Shown one piece after another: positions 28,701-39,449 of a DNA stretch of 64,000 nt. The position numbers were made by a program, and so were the translations under genes. Source of the stretch: a virus; the IMG/VR virus record IMGVR_UViG_3300027541_000009, positions 220,051-284,050 of that record, one strand, 5' to 3'. The notes beneath the pieces are model-generated. The model did not search any database, was not told the origin of the DNA, and saw nothing but the letters and a program-made list of their open reading frames with translations. The number at the start of each line of letters is the position of its first letter. Position 1 is the stretch's first letter.

Positions 28701-31700
28701 GACGACAATAATTTTAAGCTATCAATTGTTGGGGTAAGTTCATCCAATCAAGATTTTTATTATACAACAAATCAATATGTAGATTTAACCTCTAGAGGAA
28801 CTGGAGTACACTACTTTAACTATCAACCAATTTCTGTTGAAGTTGTGGGAGAAATTGGGGTTTCAACATCTGCCGGTGTGGATTTTGCGGCAAAAATTCA
28901 ACCAGTTTTTAGGGGAGAAATAACATCTTTCCATTTACAAAATGGAGGAAGATCATATGGAACACCTGAAGTATTGAATTACCTCAGAGAACCACTTTTG
29001 ATTTTAAGACAAGGAAAAAGTTCAGAAATAGTACCAATTATCAATAATGGAAGAATAGTAGAAGTTTTAGTTAATAATTCTGGTTATGATTATAATAATG
29101 CACCAACTATCAACATATCTGGAGATGGATTAGGCGCTGTTTTGGTGCCAATTGTTGAAAATGGTCAAATTAAACAAGTAAAAATAATAAATGGAGGAAT
29201 TGGATATTCTCAAAAAAATACTTTTATTACAGTCCAAGATTCTGGTTCTGGGGCAACATTTAAATCAAAATTAAAATCATGGAATATAAATTTAGTGAGT
29301 AGGAATTTTAGCAATACAACTCCAGATGATGGATTCGTATTTTATAATTCATACACTAAAGGTGGTCTTCAGTACTCTCATTTATATGCACCAAGAAAAC
29401 TTAGAGAATCAATATATTCTGTAGATCCTACAGGAAGACCATCTTATGGAAATTTTGATTTAAGTAGAGTAGGAGGAAGTGAAGTATCTTCGACTAAACA
29501 TTCTCCGATAATTGGTTGGGCATATGATGGGAATCCAATCTATGGTCCATATGGATACGCTAAAAAGGACGCTTCCGGTGGCGGTTCAATAACACAGATG
29601 AAATCTGGGTATAAACTTGCACCAGTATCAAGTGATAGACCATCTGAAAAAATATACCCATTAGGGTTTTTTGTAGAAGATTACAAATATTATACTCGAC
29701 TAAATCAAGATGATAGTGTTTTGGATGAGCATAATGGTAGATTTTGTGTTACTCCAGAATTTCCCAATGGAGTATACGCTTATTTTTGCACAATAGCAGC
29801 GACAACTACCAGAACATCTTCAAGTCCATTTCGAAATTACAGGATACCCGTATTTCCATATCTTATTGGAAATACTTTCAAGTCACGTCCAAATGAATTC
29901 AATTTTAAAGCCTCTTCAAATCAAGATGATATTGACTTAAACAAAACTGATTGGATTAGGTATACAAAAAATTATAACTTACTTGGAGAAAAATCTTACT
30001 ACAAGTACTTAGATCTTCCAAATAGACTAAATCAAACATCTACTATAAAGTATGCATCTCCCGGAAATATACAAACAGTTGGTATATTGACTGGAGGTAA
30101 TAACTATAGTATAAATGATTTATTAGTTTCTGATGAAACAGATACTAGAGGATATGGATTTTCTGCAAGAGTTTCTAAACTAAAAGGAAAGGAAGTAGAA
30201 ACTATTAGCGTTGATAACATTGTTTCTTATAATGTAGAAATATATCCAGATTCTGGGAGGGTGAATAGTTTTAATATTTTAGCAGAGAATCCGCATGAAT
30301 TTAATACCGGTGATATTGTCACTATTTCAGGTCTCACCACTTCTTTGACAATATTCAACGAATTGTATTCTGCAGAAGTTCCAAGGAAAAACACTCTTTC
30401 TTTAATTAATACAGTTGGTCTTGGTACAACTGGAGCAACAGGTATAGTAACCTTTATTTCTGTTGGAGGAAACTTATCAAATATTCGTGAAAATGACATT
30501 TTCACGATAGGAACAGAAAAGGTTAAAGTTTTAAATGTAGATAAAAATTCATCGAGATTAAAAATCCTTAGGGCAGTCAATAACACTGTTGGTTCGTCTC
30601 ACAGTTATTCTGATATTTTATATGAAAATTCAAGAAGATTGGTAATAAGTGATAGACTGACTAATCCTTTTAATTATTCATCAAATAGACAAATATATTT
30701 TAATCCTAGGGAATCTATTGGTGTCGGAACAGCGGTGGGAATAGGAACTACTATTTTTATTTCAAATCCGGGAGCAGGAGTTAGTTATGTTACGGTTCCA
30801 AGTAGATTAATTTACCTCCCAGATCATAAATTAGAAACTGGCGATCAGTTGATTTATGACTCAAATGGAGGAGATCCTATTGCAATTTCCACAAATGGTG
30901 AAGGAATTGGAGCAAATCTTGCGGATGGATCCTTAATTTATGCAACAAATGTATCTCCGAATTTTATAGGAATTTCTACAGTAAAAGTTGGAATTGGTTC
31001 AACAGGAACTATTGTTGGTATTGCATCAACACAAAGAAATCAGAGTATTCTTTACTTTACTTCTTTTGGAAGCGGTACTTATCATAGTTTTAAAACTAAT
31101 TACAATTCATTGAGGGGGAATATTTCAAAGAATAAAACGATTGTTTCTACAGCAACAACTCATGGATTGTCTGATGGAGACATTGTTTTTGTTGATGTTA
31201 ATCCTTCAATATCAACATCATTCGTAGTAGCATATAGTGATTATAATAGAAAATTAGTAATTAATCCAAAATCATTTTCTCCAGTTGGTGTTAACACTTT
31301 AACTAATTCTATAACCATTGAAAACCATGGATTTACCACTGGTCAACAAGTAATCCAAACTTCTCCTTCTAAAGTATTGAAAAATGAAAAAGATTATTAT
31401 GTTATTGTCATTGATAAGGATACTATAAAGTTGTCCGATAATTATTATAATTCTATTCAATACGATCCTGTCGTCGTTGGATTGTCCTCACAATTCGGTG
31501 GAACTTTATCTTTGGTAAATCCTCCAATAAAATTATATAAGAATAGCACAGTATTTTTTGATGTATCAGATTCATCTTTATCATATACAAATTCTTCCCA
31601 AACTAAGTTTCCAGCGTTTAATTTTAATTTTTATACTAATTCTTCATTTGAAGAACTATTTGAATCGTCTAAAAATAGTAATTTCTTCAATATAAAAAGA

Positions 31701-34700
31701 GTTGGTACAGTTGGAATAAGTTCAAATGCGAGAATTTCATTAACTATAACTGATGATATTCCTAATAAACTTTACTACAGACTAGACCCTATTACTGCTT
31801 TCAACTTACCAAGTGTTAAATCCGAGATTTCAATAGATTCTTCAGTTTCTTCCCATAATGAAATTAGTATTGAAGATAGTCTTTATAATGGAAAATATTC
31901 TATTGTTTCAACTTCAGGAACAACTTTTACTTACAGCTTAAGAAAAAAACCAGAATCTAATTTTTACGATAAAACTCAAGCAATTATAAATTATCAAACC
32001 ACTTCCAAAAATACAAAGGGATCTATCTCGGAAGTTGAAGTTGTATCAAATGGTCAAAATTATTATAATCTTCCAAAATTTTCCAAAATTTCATCTGGAA
32101 TTGGATCTGGAGCAATATTAGATTACAATAGTAAAAATATTGGTAAAATTAAAAAAATAAAAATAAATGATATTGGATTTAATTATCCATCAGATTTTAC
32201 TTTAAAACCAAATTTATCTTTACCACAAATTGCTAAAATTGAATTATTATCATCATTTGAATCAATACAAATACTTTCTTTGGGTAACGGATATAATCAT
32301 CCACCAAAATTAGTAGTTTTAGATGGAGTTACAAAAAATATAGTTCCTGAAGTTGATTTAGAATATTCTTTTGGTGATAGTTTTGTTACTATTTTAAAAA
32401 ATACTTATGGTATTAATAATGTTGAACCAATTATAATTCCAACACAAAATTCAAATGGAGTTGGAATATCTTCATTGGTCTATGATTTAACAAAAAATAG
32501 TGTTACTGCCACTTTATCAGTAGGATTCAGTACAGCAGATAGTTTCCCATTTGCTGTTAATGATAAAATTATGGTAGAAAATGTCAGTGTGGGTATTAAT
32601 TCTACGGGTAGAGGATTCAATTCTAAGAATTATAATTATAAACTTTTCACAATTACTGCAGTTTCTGAGAATCTTGGAGGAATTGGAATTGTAACTTATA
32701 CGATGAATAATGTTTTACAACCTGGAGAAACTCCAGGTGTATACAATTCCACAAATTCTTCCGCCAGAATTATTCCTGAGAAATATTTTCCTAAATTTAA
32801 AACAATTTTTAAGAAGAATAATTATCTAAAAGATGAAAAGATAAGATATTTGGGGGATGCTAAAACTGTCGGTGAAGTTGAGGGGTGGAATTCTCAAGTA
32901 AATCAACTAAGAATTTCTTCAAGAGAAAGAATAGAATCTGGTAAAATTATACAAGGGGATACCTCAAAAACACAAGGATTAATTTCTTCAGTTATTTCTG
33001 GAGATGCGTTTATTAATTTGGCACCATATTCTAAGGTTGAAGATGGTTGGGAAACTCAAATAGGATTTTTAAGCAATAACTTACAAAGAATTCAAGATAG
33101 TTTCTACTATCAGAATTTTTCATATTCATTAAAATCTAAAGTTCCATATGATACCTGGGAAGACGCAGTTGGATCATTAAATCATACATTAGGATTTAGA
33201 AAATTTGGCGATTATCAATGCGAACCCTCTTTAGATGAAGTTAAGAATAATCAGATTAATATTAGTCCAATAAGCTATGTCGATACTTTTACAGATATTG
33301 TCGGAGTTGCTGATTTAAATTGTTTTTATGACTTTGATTTGGCTAGAGAAAACGTACTTATTGATGACTCTTATCCATTTTCAGATCAAATTTATTTTTC
33401 CAGCAGAGTTCTTACGGATTATTATGAGTCACTGAATAACAGAGTATTGTCAATTGATGATTTTAGTGGTTCTTTCTATAATTTACCAAGATTCTCTAGA
33501 TATGTCGTTCTGGACACTATTGATACTAATCAAATTCAATCACAGAAGTATATAACTTTTGTAAAAGATAGAAGATATGTTGGGCAGAGGCAATTAATGC
33601 TTGTTTCTGTTGTTTATGATGAAAAAGATGCATATTTAAATCAATATGGTAGAGTAGAAAGCGTCTATGATTTGGGTTCATTTGATTTTAAGAAAGAAGA
33701 TAATCAAGGTTCTCTTCTTTTCTATCCAAATAGATCGCTTTGGAATGATTATGATGTATCAGTCTTATCTTATAATATAAAAGATGCTTTTGTTGGTATT
33801 GCAAGTACAAGTTTTGGTAATGTTGTTTATATAGATTCAAAAGTCAATCAAGTTTCTTCTGGAACAACAAGCGTAATTGGAATAGGAACAACATTTACTT
33901 CAGTGAAGGCAATAATAGAAATTTCTGCAGATAATGGGCAGCGCCAATTTGAAGAAATTACTGCTATTCACAATGGGACAAATATTGAATTTATTAATTA
34001 TGGACAGTTGGTAACAAATTCTTCAGACAACAATCCATTATTATCTTTGGGAGAGTTTGATGCATATCTTGCAAATTCAAAAATAAATGTCGATTTTATT
34101 GCAACTCCCGGAATAGCTGTTACTATCAACTCTATTCAAATTTCTATTGCAAATACTGAATCATCTGGCATAGGAACCTACTATCTAAGACATTCTACAA
34201 TTGAAGGGAGATCAACATCTATTGCATCATCCCCAACCCCAACAGCAAATGTAATTTCAGAATATTCGAGTTTACATAACGGGGCATATTTTATTGTTCA
34301 AATTTCAGATACTACAAATAATATTCATCAAATATCTGAGGTTATTGTAATTAACGATTCAGATAATTCTTATATCAGCGAATTTGCTATTTTGCAAGCA
34401 GCAAATGAAACAGGAATTGGAACTATAACTTCTAATAAAACTCCAAATTCTACTCAACTTTTATTCACTCCCATTGCAAATATAAACGCAGAGGTAAAAG
34501 TTTATTCAAATGCAATGAGAGATTATAGAGATGCTAGTAAACCATTGAACTTCAATGATTCTACAATAACTAACCAATCTGCAGTTTATCTCGGAGCTGC
34601 AGTTGATGTTAAGAGAACATTTGATTTAAATCATCAAGGAGAACCAATTTTTGAAAGATATTTTGATGGAAGTTCTCCTGCAATTGTTGATATAGATAGA

Positions 34701-37700
34701 GATTTAATTTATATCAAAAATCATTTCTTCGTTACTGGAGAAAAATTAACTTATTCTTCAGGAACTCTTGGTGAGATAAACCAACCAATAGGAATTACAA
34801 CCACAGATTTTGGAGTGGGAATAGGTACTACTGACAGGTTACCTTCTACAGTTTATGCAATTAAGTTAGACCAAAATAGAATTAGATTGGCGAAGAGTGC
34901 TAGTAGCGCACTTAAATTTATACCTGAAATATTAAATTTAACTTCTCTTGGTATTGGAACCAATCATACTTTCACTGCAGCAAATCAAAATTCTAAAGGA
35001 TTAATTACTCTAGACAATCTTATTCAGTCTCCACTAGTTGCCACAGCAACTACAACAATTCTTTCTACCAAGAATCTTATATCTGAAGATGTTTTATATG
35101 TCCACAATACTACAAATATTTTTAGTGGAGATTTATTAAGGATTGATGATGAGGTTATGAGGGTCGAGTCTGTTGGTGTTGGGTCAACAAACGCAGTAAG
35201 AGTAAATAGACCTTGGTTGGGCACCAAAGTAGAAGAACATGAATCTTTAACAAAAGTTGTTAAAGTAACTGGGAATTATAATATTGTACAAAATCAAATT
35301 CATTTCGTTGAAGCTCCATACGGAAGAGTTCCAATAGGAACACCAACAAATCCACCAGATGAAAGGGATTGGGAAAATATACAAACCAATTCCACTTTCT
35401 ACGGAAGAATTTTTATGAGGTCTGGTGCAACAGGTTCAAATCAAGACACATACTATAAAAATTATCTTTACGATGATATTTCAAATCAGTTTGACGGCAA
35501 AAAAAATACATTTAGTTTAACATCGAATGCAGAGAATGTTTCTGGAGTTTCTGTAGAAAATGCTATAGTTATAATTAATGATATTTTCCAAGAACCTGGC
35601 GATATTGCTTCTTATGTCTTAGAAGAAGAAAATGTTGGATTTACTTCTATAAGATTTATTGGAGCAGGAACTTCATTGGCTTCTGATATTAATACATCTG
35701 GATTGCCTGCGGGTGGTATTATAGTTTCTGTCGGTTCAACATCAGGATTTGGATATCAACCATTAGTTTCCGCTGGAGGAACAGCAATTGTTTCGGATGC
35801 AGGAACTATCCAAGCAATTAGTATAGGAAACAGTGGGTCTGGATATAGACAAAAAATTCAAAATTCCTTTGGAACTAGAGATGTTCAGGTTAGAGTAGGG
35901 GTTTCAACATCTTCTTTAAATTCTAGAAGCATTCAATTTATTGGAACAGCTGCAGTAAGTAAAGGAAACATTGTTAGTGTTGCAATTACTAATCCGGGAA
36001 TTGGATATACTCGTTCAAATCCCCCCTTTGTTATTTTTGATTCTCCACTTTCATACTCAGATTTACCTTTAGTTTATAGTCCATCTTCTTCTGGTGTTGG
36101 TACACAAGCAACGATTGATATTGTTGTTGGTCAGGGATCAAGTGTAGTTGATTTTGAGATAAAGAATCTGGGTTATGGATACAAATCTGGAGATATCTTA
36201 ACAGTTTCAACTAATTCAATAGTTGGAATACCAACAGTACAAGGATCGCAATTTGAAGAGTTTCAAATAGAAGTTCAAAGAACTTTTACTGATAAATTTA
36301 CTGCTTGGTCTATTGGAGAATTGCAGTTATTAGATTCTATTGATATACTTTTTACAGGAGAAAGAACTGTTTTCCCATTAATATATCAAGGACAATCGAT
36401 TTCAATTTTAGCAGGTAAAGGATCTCTTATCAATATAAGAGATAACTTATTGGTATTTTTAAATAATATTCTTCAAGTTCCACAGAAATCTTATATATTT
36501 GATGGTGGAAGTGTAATTAGATTTGTTGAGCCCCCTAAAGAAGATGATGTTTGTAAAATTCTTTTCTATAAGGGAAGTGGGGAAATAGATGTTCCTTTTA
36601 GGAACATAATAGAAACAGTTAAAATGGGAGATGAGGTCAGACTTGAGTATGATTATTCTGCCGGACAAAACCCATTCTTACTTGAGGATAGAAGAACAGT
36701 TTTAGACATTAAAACTGTTGATTTAATAGAAACTAATCCTTATTTTGGTCCAGGTAACACTAATATCGAAAATCTAAACAGACCGATATCTTGGTATAAA
36801 CAAACCAAGGACAAAATAATTAATCAAAAGCAAATTGGAAAGGATAGAATTCTATATGAGCCTTTGATACATCCATCGGCAAATATCATAAGTTCAGTTG
36901 GTGTTGGATCCACTCTTATTTTTGTTGACAATTGTAGACCATTTTTCAATCCAATAAATGAAAATGTATCTTCCTTAGAATTTCAAAAAGATATTTACTT
37001 GATTTCCCAAGATCAAGTTGCTTCAGCTACTGCTACTGCAGTTGTATCGTCAGCAGGAACTGTTTCTTCAATTGTTATTACTGACGGTGGATTTGGGTAC
37101 ACTGAAGCACCATCAGTAGTTGTTCAAAGTCCGGTAGGAATTGCTTCCACAACTACTACTTGTGTTTCTTATATTAGTTCTGGAATAGTGACTTCTATCA
37201 TTGTAACTGGAGTTACTACAGGATATTCTCAAGAAAATCCACCATTAGTATTGATAGAACCACCAATTATTAAAATAGAATCTACTAAAGTTTTATCATA
37301 TGGAGGAGATTTTGGAGTAATAACTGGAATTGCGACTACTTCTGTCGGAGTTGCTTCAACTGGAATAATATTTGATTTTATGATTCCAATAAACTCACCA
37401 TTGAGAAACAGCAAAATAACAGGACTTACAACCGTGAGTCAAATAAAAACTGATTATTATTTCGTAGTTTCAAATTCAAATATTGGAAATGGACTTACAT
37501 CATTGGATGAGAGTTCAAATATTGTCGGAATAGCAACTACATTTTTGGATGGTGTTTATAAGGCAGTTGATGTTTCAATAGAGCAATCTTCTATAATCGG
37601 AGTGGGAACAACATACATTGCAAGAGTTACTGTGAGTGTGGACAACTTAAACGGACTATCTGGAATTGGAATTAGTGATTATTATGGAGATTTTAGTTGG

Positions 37701-37838
37701 GGAAGAGTTATTCTAGATTACAGACAAAAGGAAAGTGCATTTAATGCATATACATTAAATGGATATTCGGGCATCTCTACTGGAACTATTTTAAAAAGAA
37801 AAAATCCATTAAAGTATTCTCAATATAAAAATCCATAG
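25758..37838 (+). CDS. Giant virion protein at the gp7 position, with YHYH-like domain
   Basis: 4026 residues. It starts 1 nt after gp6, in the place of T4 gp7 (1032 residues), so is likely a baseplate wedge or peripheral fibre protein. The N terminus ERQLPSYVREEFPLVAEFLK recurs in cyanophage homologues. At about 1245-1345 is a YHYH-type domain (HSPIIGWAYDGNPIYGPYGY ... HNGRFCVTPEFPNGVYAYF), with the eponymous YHYH replaced by VYAYF. Elsewhere it is built from recurring modules: GGxGY segments (for example NPGIGYTRSNPPFVIFDSP) and IDDE segments (GDLLRIDDEVMRVES near 3129). Very AT-rich, AGA-rich. Probably multidomain adhesive or fibrous; only the position suggests gp7. Confidence 0.85.
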   Translation: MTKKRVKFNTILERQLPSYVREEFPLVAEFLKQYYLSQEFTGAPYDLIQNIDQYIKLDEIKSNTDFAILSNDISFDDDVITVSSESGTIGFPDSYGLIKIDDEIITYEYKTSNSFVNCIRGFSGISSYSNVGISTSRTNSLSDLSDQLVFESTESKEHLSGSKITNLSSLFLKEFLKKIKYQLIPGFEGRELYSNLDQYLFLKQSKDFYSSKGTDISYKILFKVLYGEDVDIVKPQNSLIRPSNAGFNVINALVVESIEGDPYNLRNSTLFQDEYGDITKCYASISDVEKIYSTEGKEYYRLGFDGGYNRDIGVSGALYGNFSIHPKTRIIGDVNPDVSTIDVDSTVGFPSSGDLFVTYEDGTTGVVSYASKSLTQFFGCVNITKKIFDASDISLNVFAYGSSSQSDSNETIKVRINSVLNEVSLVDDEAVYYQISGDNAIIRTLGADSIDPISNSWIFNIQTTYEVKEISVFNSSSKIYSVKTSDKHNFATGDSVNLISNNGSKTVLSIIGVVSDTEVYIGSNIAVPTNFKYTIEKVLTKVRHTLYNELSNQNANVQNIYKIKEKTLVASPSLPFYNGQSLNASDRSLYISGTFPAGDTFRITNQKDHGFYTGDCIYYESSGETSDIPRSLFDSGVYYIKRVDANNVQFAKSSSDIQNSKFLKTEENINVASDKIILQQFKSKSLISQKLLREISLPYNDGKNYETFPGPTGILINGTEILNYKSKDIIYYGPVESIDVSSGGSEYDVISPPVLDITDSIGIGATGYCAVSGGLFEIRLLDPGFDYVSKPTIRITGGNGVGAVADVSTKFIDHEVFFNSEQKFNEVNIINNSIGFSTYHKFRNAEKITYYTNNQKGVGGISTNAEYYARVVDLKTLTIHNSAEDALVGINTVSLTTYGIGNHSFKCINKKQVISTINVLNPGFGYQNKIRTTSPSGINTSTNSININEHDFNSGEIVRYTSSGTAIGGLTKNSDYYLTKIDDNNFKLSIVGVSSSNQDFYYTTNQYVDLTSRGTGVHYFNYQPISVEVVGEIGVSTSAGVDFAAKIQPVFRGEITSFHLQNGGRSYGTPEVLNYLREPLLILRQGKSSEIVPIINNGRIVEVLVNNSGYDYNNAPTINISGDGLGAVLVPIVENGQIKQVKIINGGIGYSQKNTFITVQDSGSGATFKSKLKSWNINLVSRNFSNTTPDDGFVFYNSYTKGGLQYSHLYAPRKLRESIYSVDPTGRPSYGNFDLSRVGGSEVSSTKHSPIIGWAYDGNPIYGPYGYAKKDASGGGSITQMKSGYKLAPVSSDRPSEKIYPLGFFVEDYKYYTRLNQDDSVLDEHNGRFCVTPEFPNGVYAYFCTIAATTTRTSSSPFRNYRIPVFPYLIGNTFKSRPNEFNFKASSNQDDIDLNKTDWIRYTKNYNLLGEKSYYKYLDLPNRLNQTSTIKYASPGNIQTVGILTGGNNYSINDLLVSDETDTRGYGFSARVSKLKGKEVETISVDNIVSYNVEIYPDSGRVNSFNILAENPHEFNTGDIVTISGLTTSLTIFNELYSAEVPRKNTLSLINTVGLGTTGATGIVTFISVGGNLSNIRENDIFTIGTEKVKVLNVDKNSSRLKILRAVNNTVGSSHSYSDILYENSRRLVISDRLTNPFNYSSNRQIYFNPRESIGVGTAVGIGTTIFISNPGAGVSYVTVPSRLIYLPDHKLETGDQLIYDSNGGDPIAISTNGEGIGANLADGSLIYATNVSPNFIGISTVKVGIGSTGTIVGIASTQRNQSILYFTSFGSGTYHSFKTNYNSLRGNISKNKTIVSTATTHGLSDGDIVFVDVNPSISTSFVVAYSDYNRKLVINPKSFSPVGVNTLTNSITIENHGFTTGQQVIQTSPSKVLKNEKDYYVIVIDKDTIKLSDNYYNSIQYDPVVVGLSSQFGGTLSLVNPPIKLYKNSTVFFDVSDSSLSYTNSSQTKFPAFNFNFYTNSSFEELFESSKNSNFFNIKRVGTVGISSNARISLTITDDIPNKLYYRLDPITAFNLPSVKSEISIDSSVSSHNEISIEDSLYNGKYSIVSTSGTTFTYSLRKKPESNFYDKTQAIINYQTTSKNTKGSISEVEVVSNGQNYYNLPKFSKISSGIGSGAILDYNSKNIGKIKKIKINDIGFNYPSDFTLKPNLSLPQIAKIELLSSFESIQILSLGNGYNHPPKLVVLDGVTKNIVPEVDLEYSFGDSFVTILKNTYGINNVEPIIIPTQNSNGVGISSLVYDLTKNSVTATLSVGFSTADSFPFAVNDKIMVENVSVGINSTGRGFNSKNYNYKLFTITAVSENLGGIGIVTYTMNNVLQPGETPGVYNSTNSSARIIPEKYFPKFKTIFKKNNYLKDEKIRYLGDAKTVGEVEGWNSQVNQLRISSRERIESGKIIQGDTSKTQGLISSVISGDAFINLAPYSKVEDGWETQIGFLSNNLQRIQDSFYYQNFSYSLKSKVPYDTWEDAVGSLNHTLGFRKFGDYQCEPSLDEVKNNQINISPISYVDTFTDIVGVADLNCFYDFDLARENVLIDDSYPFSDQIYFSSRVLTDYYESLNNRVLSIDDFSGSFYNLPRFSRYVVLDTIDTNQIQSQKYITFVKDRRYVGQRQLMLVSVVYDEKDAYLNQYGRVESVYDLGSFDFKKEDNQGSLLFYPNRSLWNDYDVSVLSYNIKDAFVGIASTSFGNVVYIDSKVNQVSSGTTSVIGIGTTFTSVKAIIEISADNGQRQFEEITAIHNGTNIEFINYGQLVTNSSDNNPLLSLGEFDAYLANSKINVDFIATPGIAVTINSIQISIANTESSGIGTYYLRHSTIEGRSTSIASSPTPTANVISEYSSLHNGAYFIVQISDTTNNIHQISEVIVINDSDNSYISEFAILQAANETGIGTITSNKTPNSTQLLFTPIANINAEVKVYSNAMRDYRDASKPLNFNDSTITNQSAVYLGAAVDVKRTFDLNHQGEPIFERYFDGSSPAIVDIDRDLIYIKNHFFVTGEKLTYSSGTLGEINQPIGITTTDFGVGIGTTDRLPSTVYAIKLDQNRIRLAKSASSALKFIPEILNLTSLGIGTNHTFTAANQNSKGLITLDNLIQSPLVATATTTILSTKNLISEDVLYVHNTTNIFSGDLLRIDDEVMRVESVGVGSTNAVRVNRPWLGTKVEEHESLTKVVKVTGNYNIVQNQIHFVEAPYGRVPIGTPTNPPDERDWENIQTNSTFYGRIFMRSGATGSNQDTYYKNYLYDDISNQFDGKKNTFSLTSNAENVSGVSVENAIVIINDIFQEPGDIASYVLEEENVGFTSIRFIGAGTSLASDINTSGLPAGGIIVSVGSTSGFGYQPLVSAGGTAIVSDAGTIQAISIGNSGSGYRQKIQNSFGTRDVQVRVGVSTSSLNSRSIQFIGTAAVSKGNIVSVAITNPGIGYTRSNPPFVIFDSPLSYSDLPLVYSPSSSGVGTQATIDIVVGQGSSVVDFEIKNLGYGYKSGDILTVSTNSIVGIPTVQGSQFEEFQIEVQRTFTDKFTAWSIGELQLLDSIDILFTGERTVFPLIYQGQSISILAGKGSLINIRDNLLVFLNNILQVPQKSYIFDGGSVIRFVEPPKEDDVCKILFYKGSGEIDVPFRNIIETVKMGDEVRLEYDYSAGQNPFLLEDRRTVLDIKTVDLIETNPYFGPGNTNIENLNRPISWYKQTKDKIINQKQIGKDRILYEPLIHPSANIISSVGVGSTLIFVDNCRPFFNPINENVSSLEFQKDIYLISQDQVASATATAVVSSAGTVSSIVITDGGFGYTEAPSVVVQSPVGIASTTTTCVSYISSGIVTSIIVTGVTTGYSQENPPLVLIEPPIIKIESTKVLSYGGDFGVITGIATTSVGVASTGIIFDFMIPINSPLRNSKITGLTTVSQIKTDYYFVVSNSNIGNGLTSLDESSNIVGIATTFLDGVYKAVDVSIEQSSIIGVGTTYIARVTVSVDNLNGLSGIGISDYYGDFSWGRVILDYRQKESAFNAYTLNGYSGISTGTILKRKNPLKYSQYKNP

Positions 37839-37846
37839 GAATCTAC

Positions 37847-37854
37847 CATAAATA
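37847..37854 (+). promoter_or_regulatory. T4-type late promoter before gp8
   Basis: CATAAATA 20 nt before the gp8 ATG. Confidence 0.7.
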
Positions 37855-37874
37855 AAATAAAAAATTTCTAAAAA

Positions 37875-39443
37875 ATGGCAGCAATTATAACTGATCAAAT
37901 TAGAATACTCAATGCCAAAAATTTTGTTGCCGGAGTAACATCTTCAAATAATTCATATTACATATTCCTCGGACTACCAAACCCATATGAAGTCCAAAGT
38001 GATTGGGACTATAATCCACCATCACCAAAGGATAATTTCAATGAGGAAAATAGTTACTGGGATACTATCGTATCTCTAAAGAAGATACTCTCCACTGACG
38101 TTTCTCATGTTATTCCTAAAAGAGTATGGTCTTCGGGAATATCATATGATTATTATAGACATGATTATAGTAGATCTAATACTGCTTCAGTTTCTGGATC
38201 TACTAGTTTATATGCCGCTTCATATTATGTAATGAATAGTGATTATAGAGTATACATTTGTCTTCAGAATGGTACTGATCCAGAAAACCCCTCAGGGAAA
38301 CCTTCATTAGATGAGCCTAGATTTACAGATTTAGAGCCTAGATCTGCAGGAACAAGTGGAGATGGATATGTTTGGAAATATTTGTATACAATAAAGCCAA
38401 GTGATATTATAAAATTTGAATCTACAGATTTTATTCCAGTACCTAAAGATTGGTCCACTAGCTCAGACAACTCTTTAGTTAGAGATAATGCTGTAGATGG
38501 ATCTATAAAAACGGTTATCATAAATCCAAGTAGTTTGGACAACAGAGGTGTTGGTGTCGGAACAGCAAATAAAACATACACAAGAGTTCCGATTAAAGGC
38601 GATGGTCAGGGGGCAGAATGCACAATAACGATTGATAATGACCAGAAAGTAAGATCTGTTGTTGTTTCCAGTCAAGGATCCGGATATACCTATGCAAATG
38701 TTGATTTAAGGGGAGGAAATGTTCCTGAAGGAGTAATAAATCCAAAATTTGATGTTATTATTTCTCCAAAGGGAGGACATGGATACGATATTTACAAAGA
38801 ACTTGGTGCGTATAATGTGCTCCTATATTCTAGAATAGAAAATGATTTCCAAAATCCAGACTTTATTACAGGAAATCAAATTGCTAGAGTTGGAATAGTA
38901 GCAAATCCGGAATCATTTGCTTCATCTGAGATATTAAGTACGAATAAAGCCAGTGGAGTTTATGCATTAAAACTAGCGGGAATAGGGTATAGTTCTGCAA
39001 TTTTCTCACAAGATTCTTTTATTAAGCAAACTGTAGGGAATGGTGTAACTGCTATCGGTAGAGTAGTAAGTTATGATCAAACCACCGGTGTTCTTAAATA
39101 TTGGCAAGATAGAACTCTTTCCGGATTCAATACAAATGGCGAAACTCAAGAATATCCCAACTTTGGGTACGAATTGACAAGGTTTACCAGTTCTCCTCTT
39201 GTTGGAGGTGGTCTAACAGTTACTGGAAATAGTGGAAATACTTTAAGTATAGATTCAACTTTTTCTGGTATATCTACAGTAATAAATAATAGGACATACT
39301 ACCTTGGACAGTCTTTTGCGAACGGTTTATCTAATCCTGAAGTCAAAAAATATTCGGGAAATATAATATATGTTGATAACAGACCAGCAATTACCCGTTC
39401 ATTAAATCAAAAAGAAGATATTAAGGTCATTTTGCAGTTTTAA
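37875..39443 (+). CDS. 8: Baseplate wedge subunit gp8
   Basis: 522 residues, longer than T4 gp8 (334). The N terminus (ITDQIRILNAKNFVAGV, SYYIFLGLPNPYE) and GDGYVWKYLYTIKPSDIIKF with FIPVP are the recognised gp8 motifs of cyanophages. The middle carries a GGxGY-like segment (VVVSSQGSGYTYANVDLRGG), part of a module shared by several virion proteins here. Gp8 is a wedge arm protein. Separate late promoter. Confidence 0.88.
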   Translation: MAAIITDQIRILNAKNFVAGVTSSNNSYYIFLGLPNPYEVQSDWDYNPPSPKDNFNEENSYWDTIVSLKKILSTDVSHVIPKRVWSSGISYDYYRHDYSRSNTASVSGSTSLYAASYYVMNSDYRVYICLQNGTDPENPSGKPSLDEPRFTDLEPRSAGTSGDGYVWKYLYTIKPSDIIKFESTDFIPVPKDWSTSSDNSLVRDNAVDGSIKTVIINPSSLDNRGVGVGTANKTYTRVPIKGDGQGAECTITIDNDQKVRSVVVSSQGSGYTYANVDLRGGNVPEGVINPKFDVIISPKGGHGYDIYKELGAYNVLLYSRIENDFQNPDFITGNQIARVGIVANPESFASSEILSTNKASGVYALKLAGIGYSSAIFSQDSFIKQTVGNGVTAIGRVVSYDQTTGVLKYWQDRTLSGFNTNGETQEYPNFGYELTRFTSSPLVGGGLTVTGNSGNTLSIDSTFSGISTVINNRTYYLGQSFANGLSNPEVKKYSGNIIYVDNRPAITRSLNQKEDIKVILQF

Positions 39444-39449
39444 AGAATT

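Noticed and set aside
30227-30586. 119-codon minus-strand frame inside the giant protein, and similar ones at 38264 and 43296
   Set aside because: Antisense shadows of real genes, with no regulatory signals and no recognisable domain.
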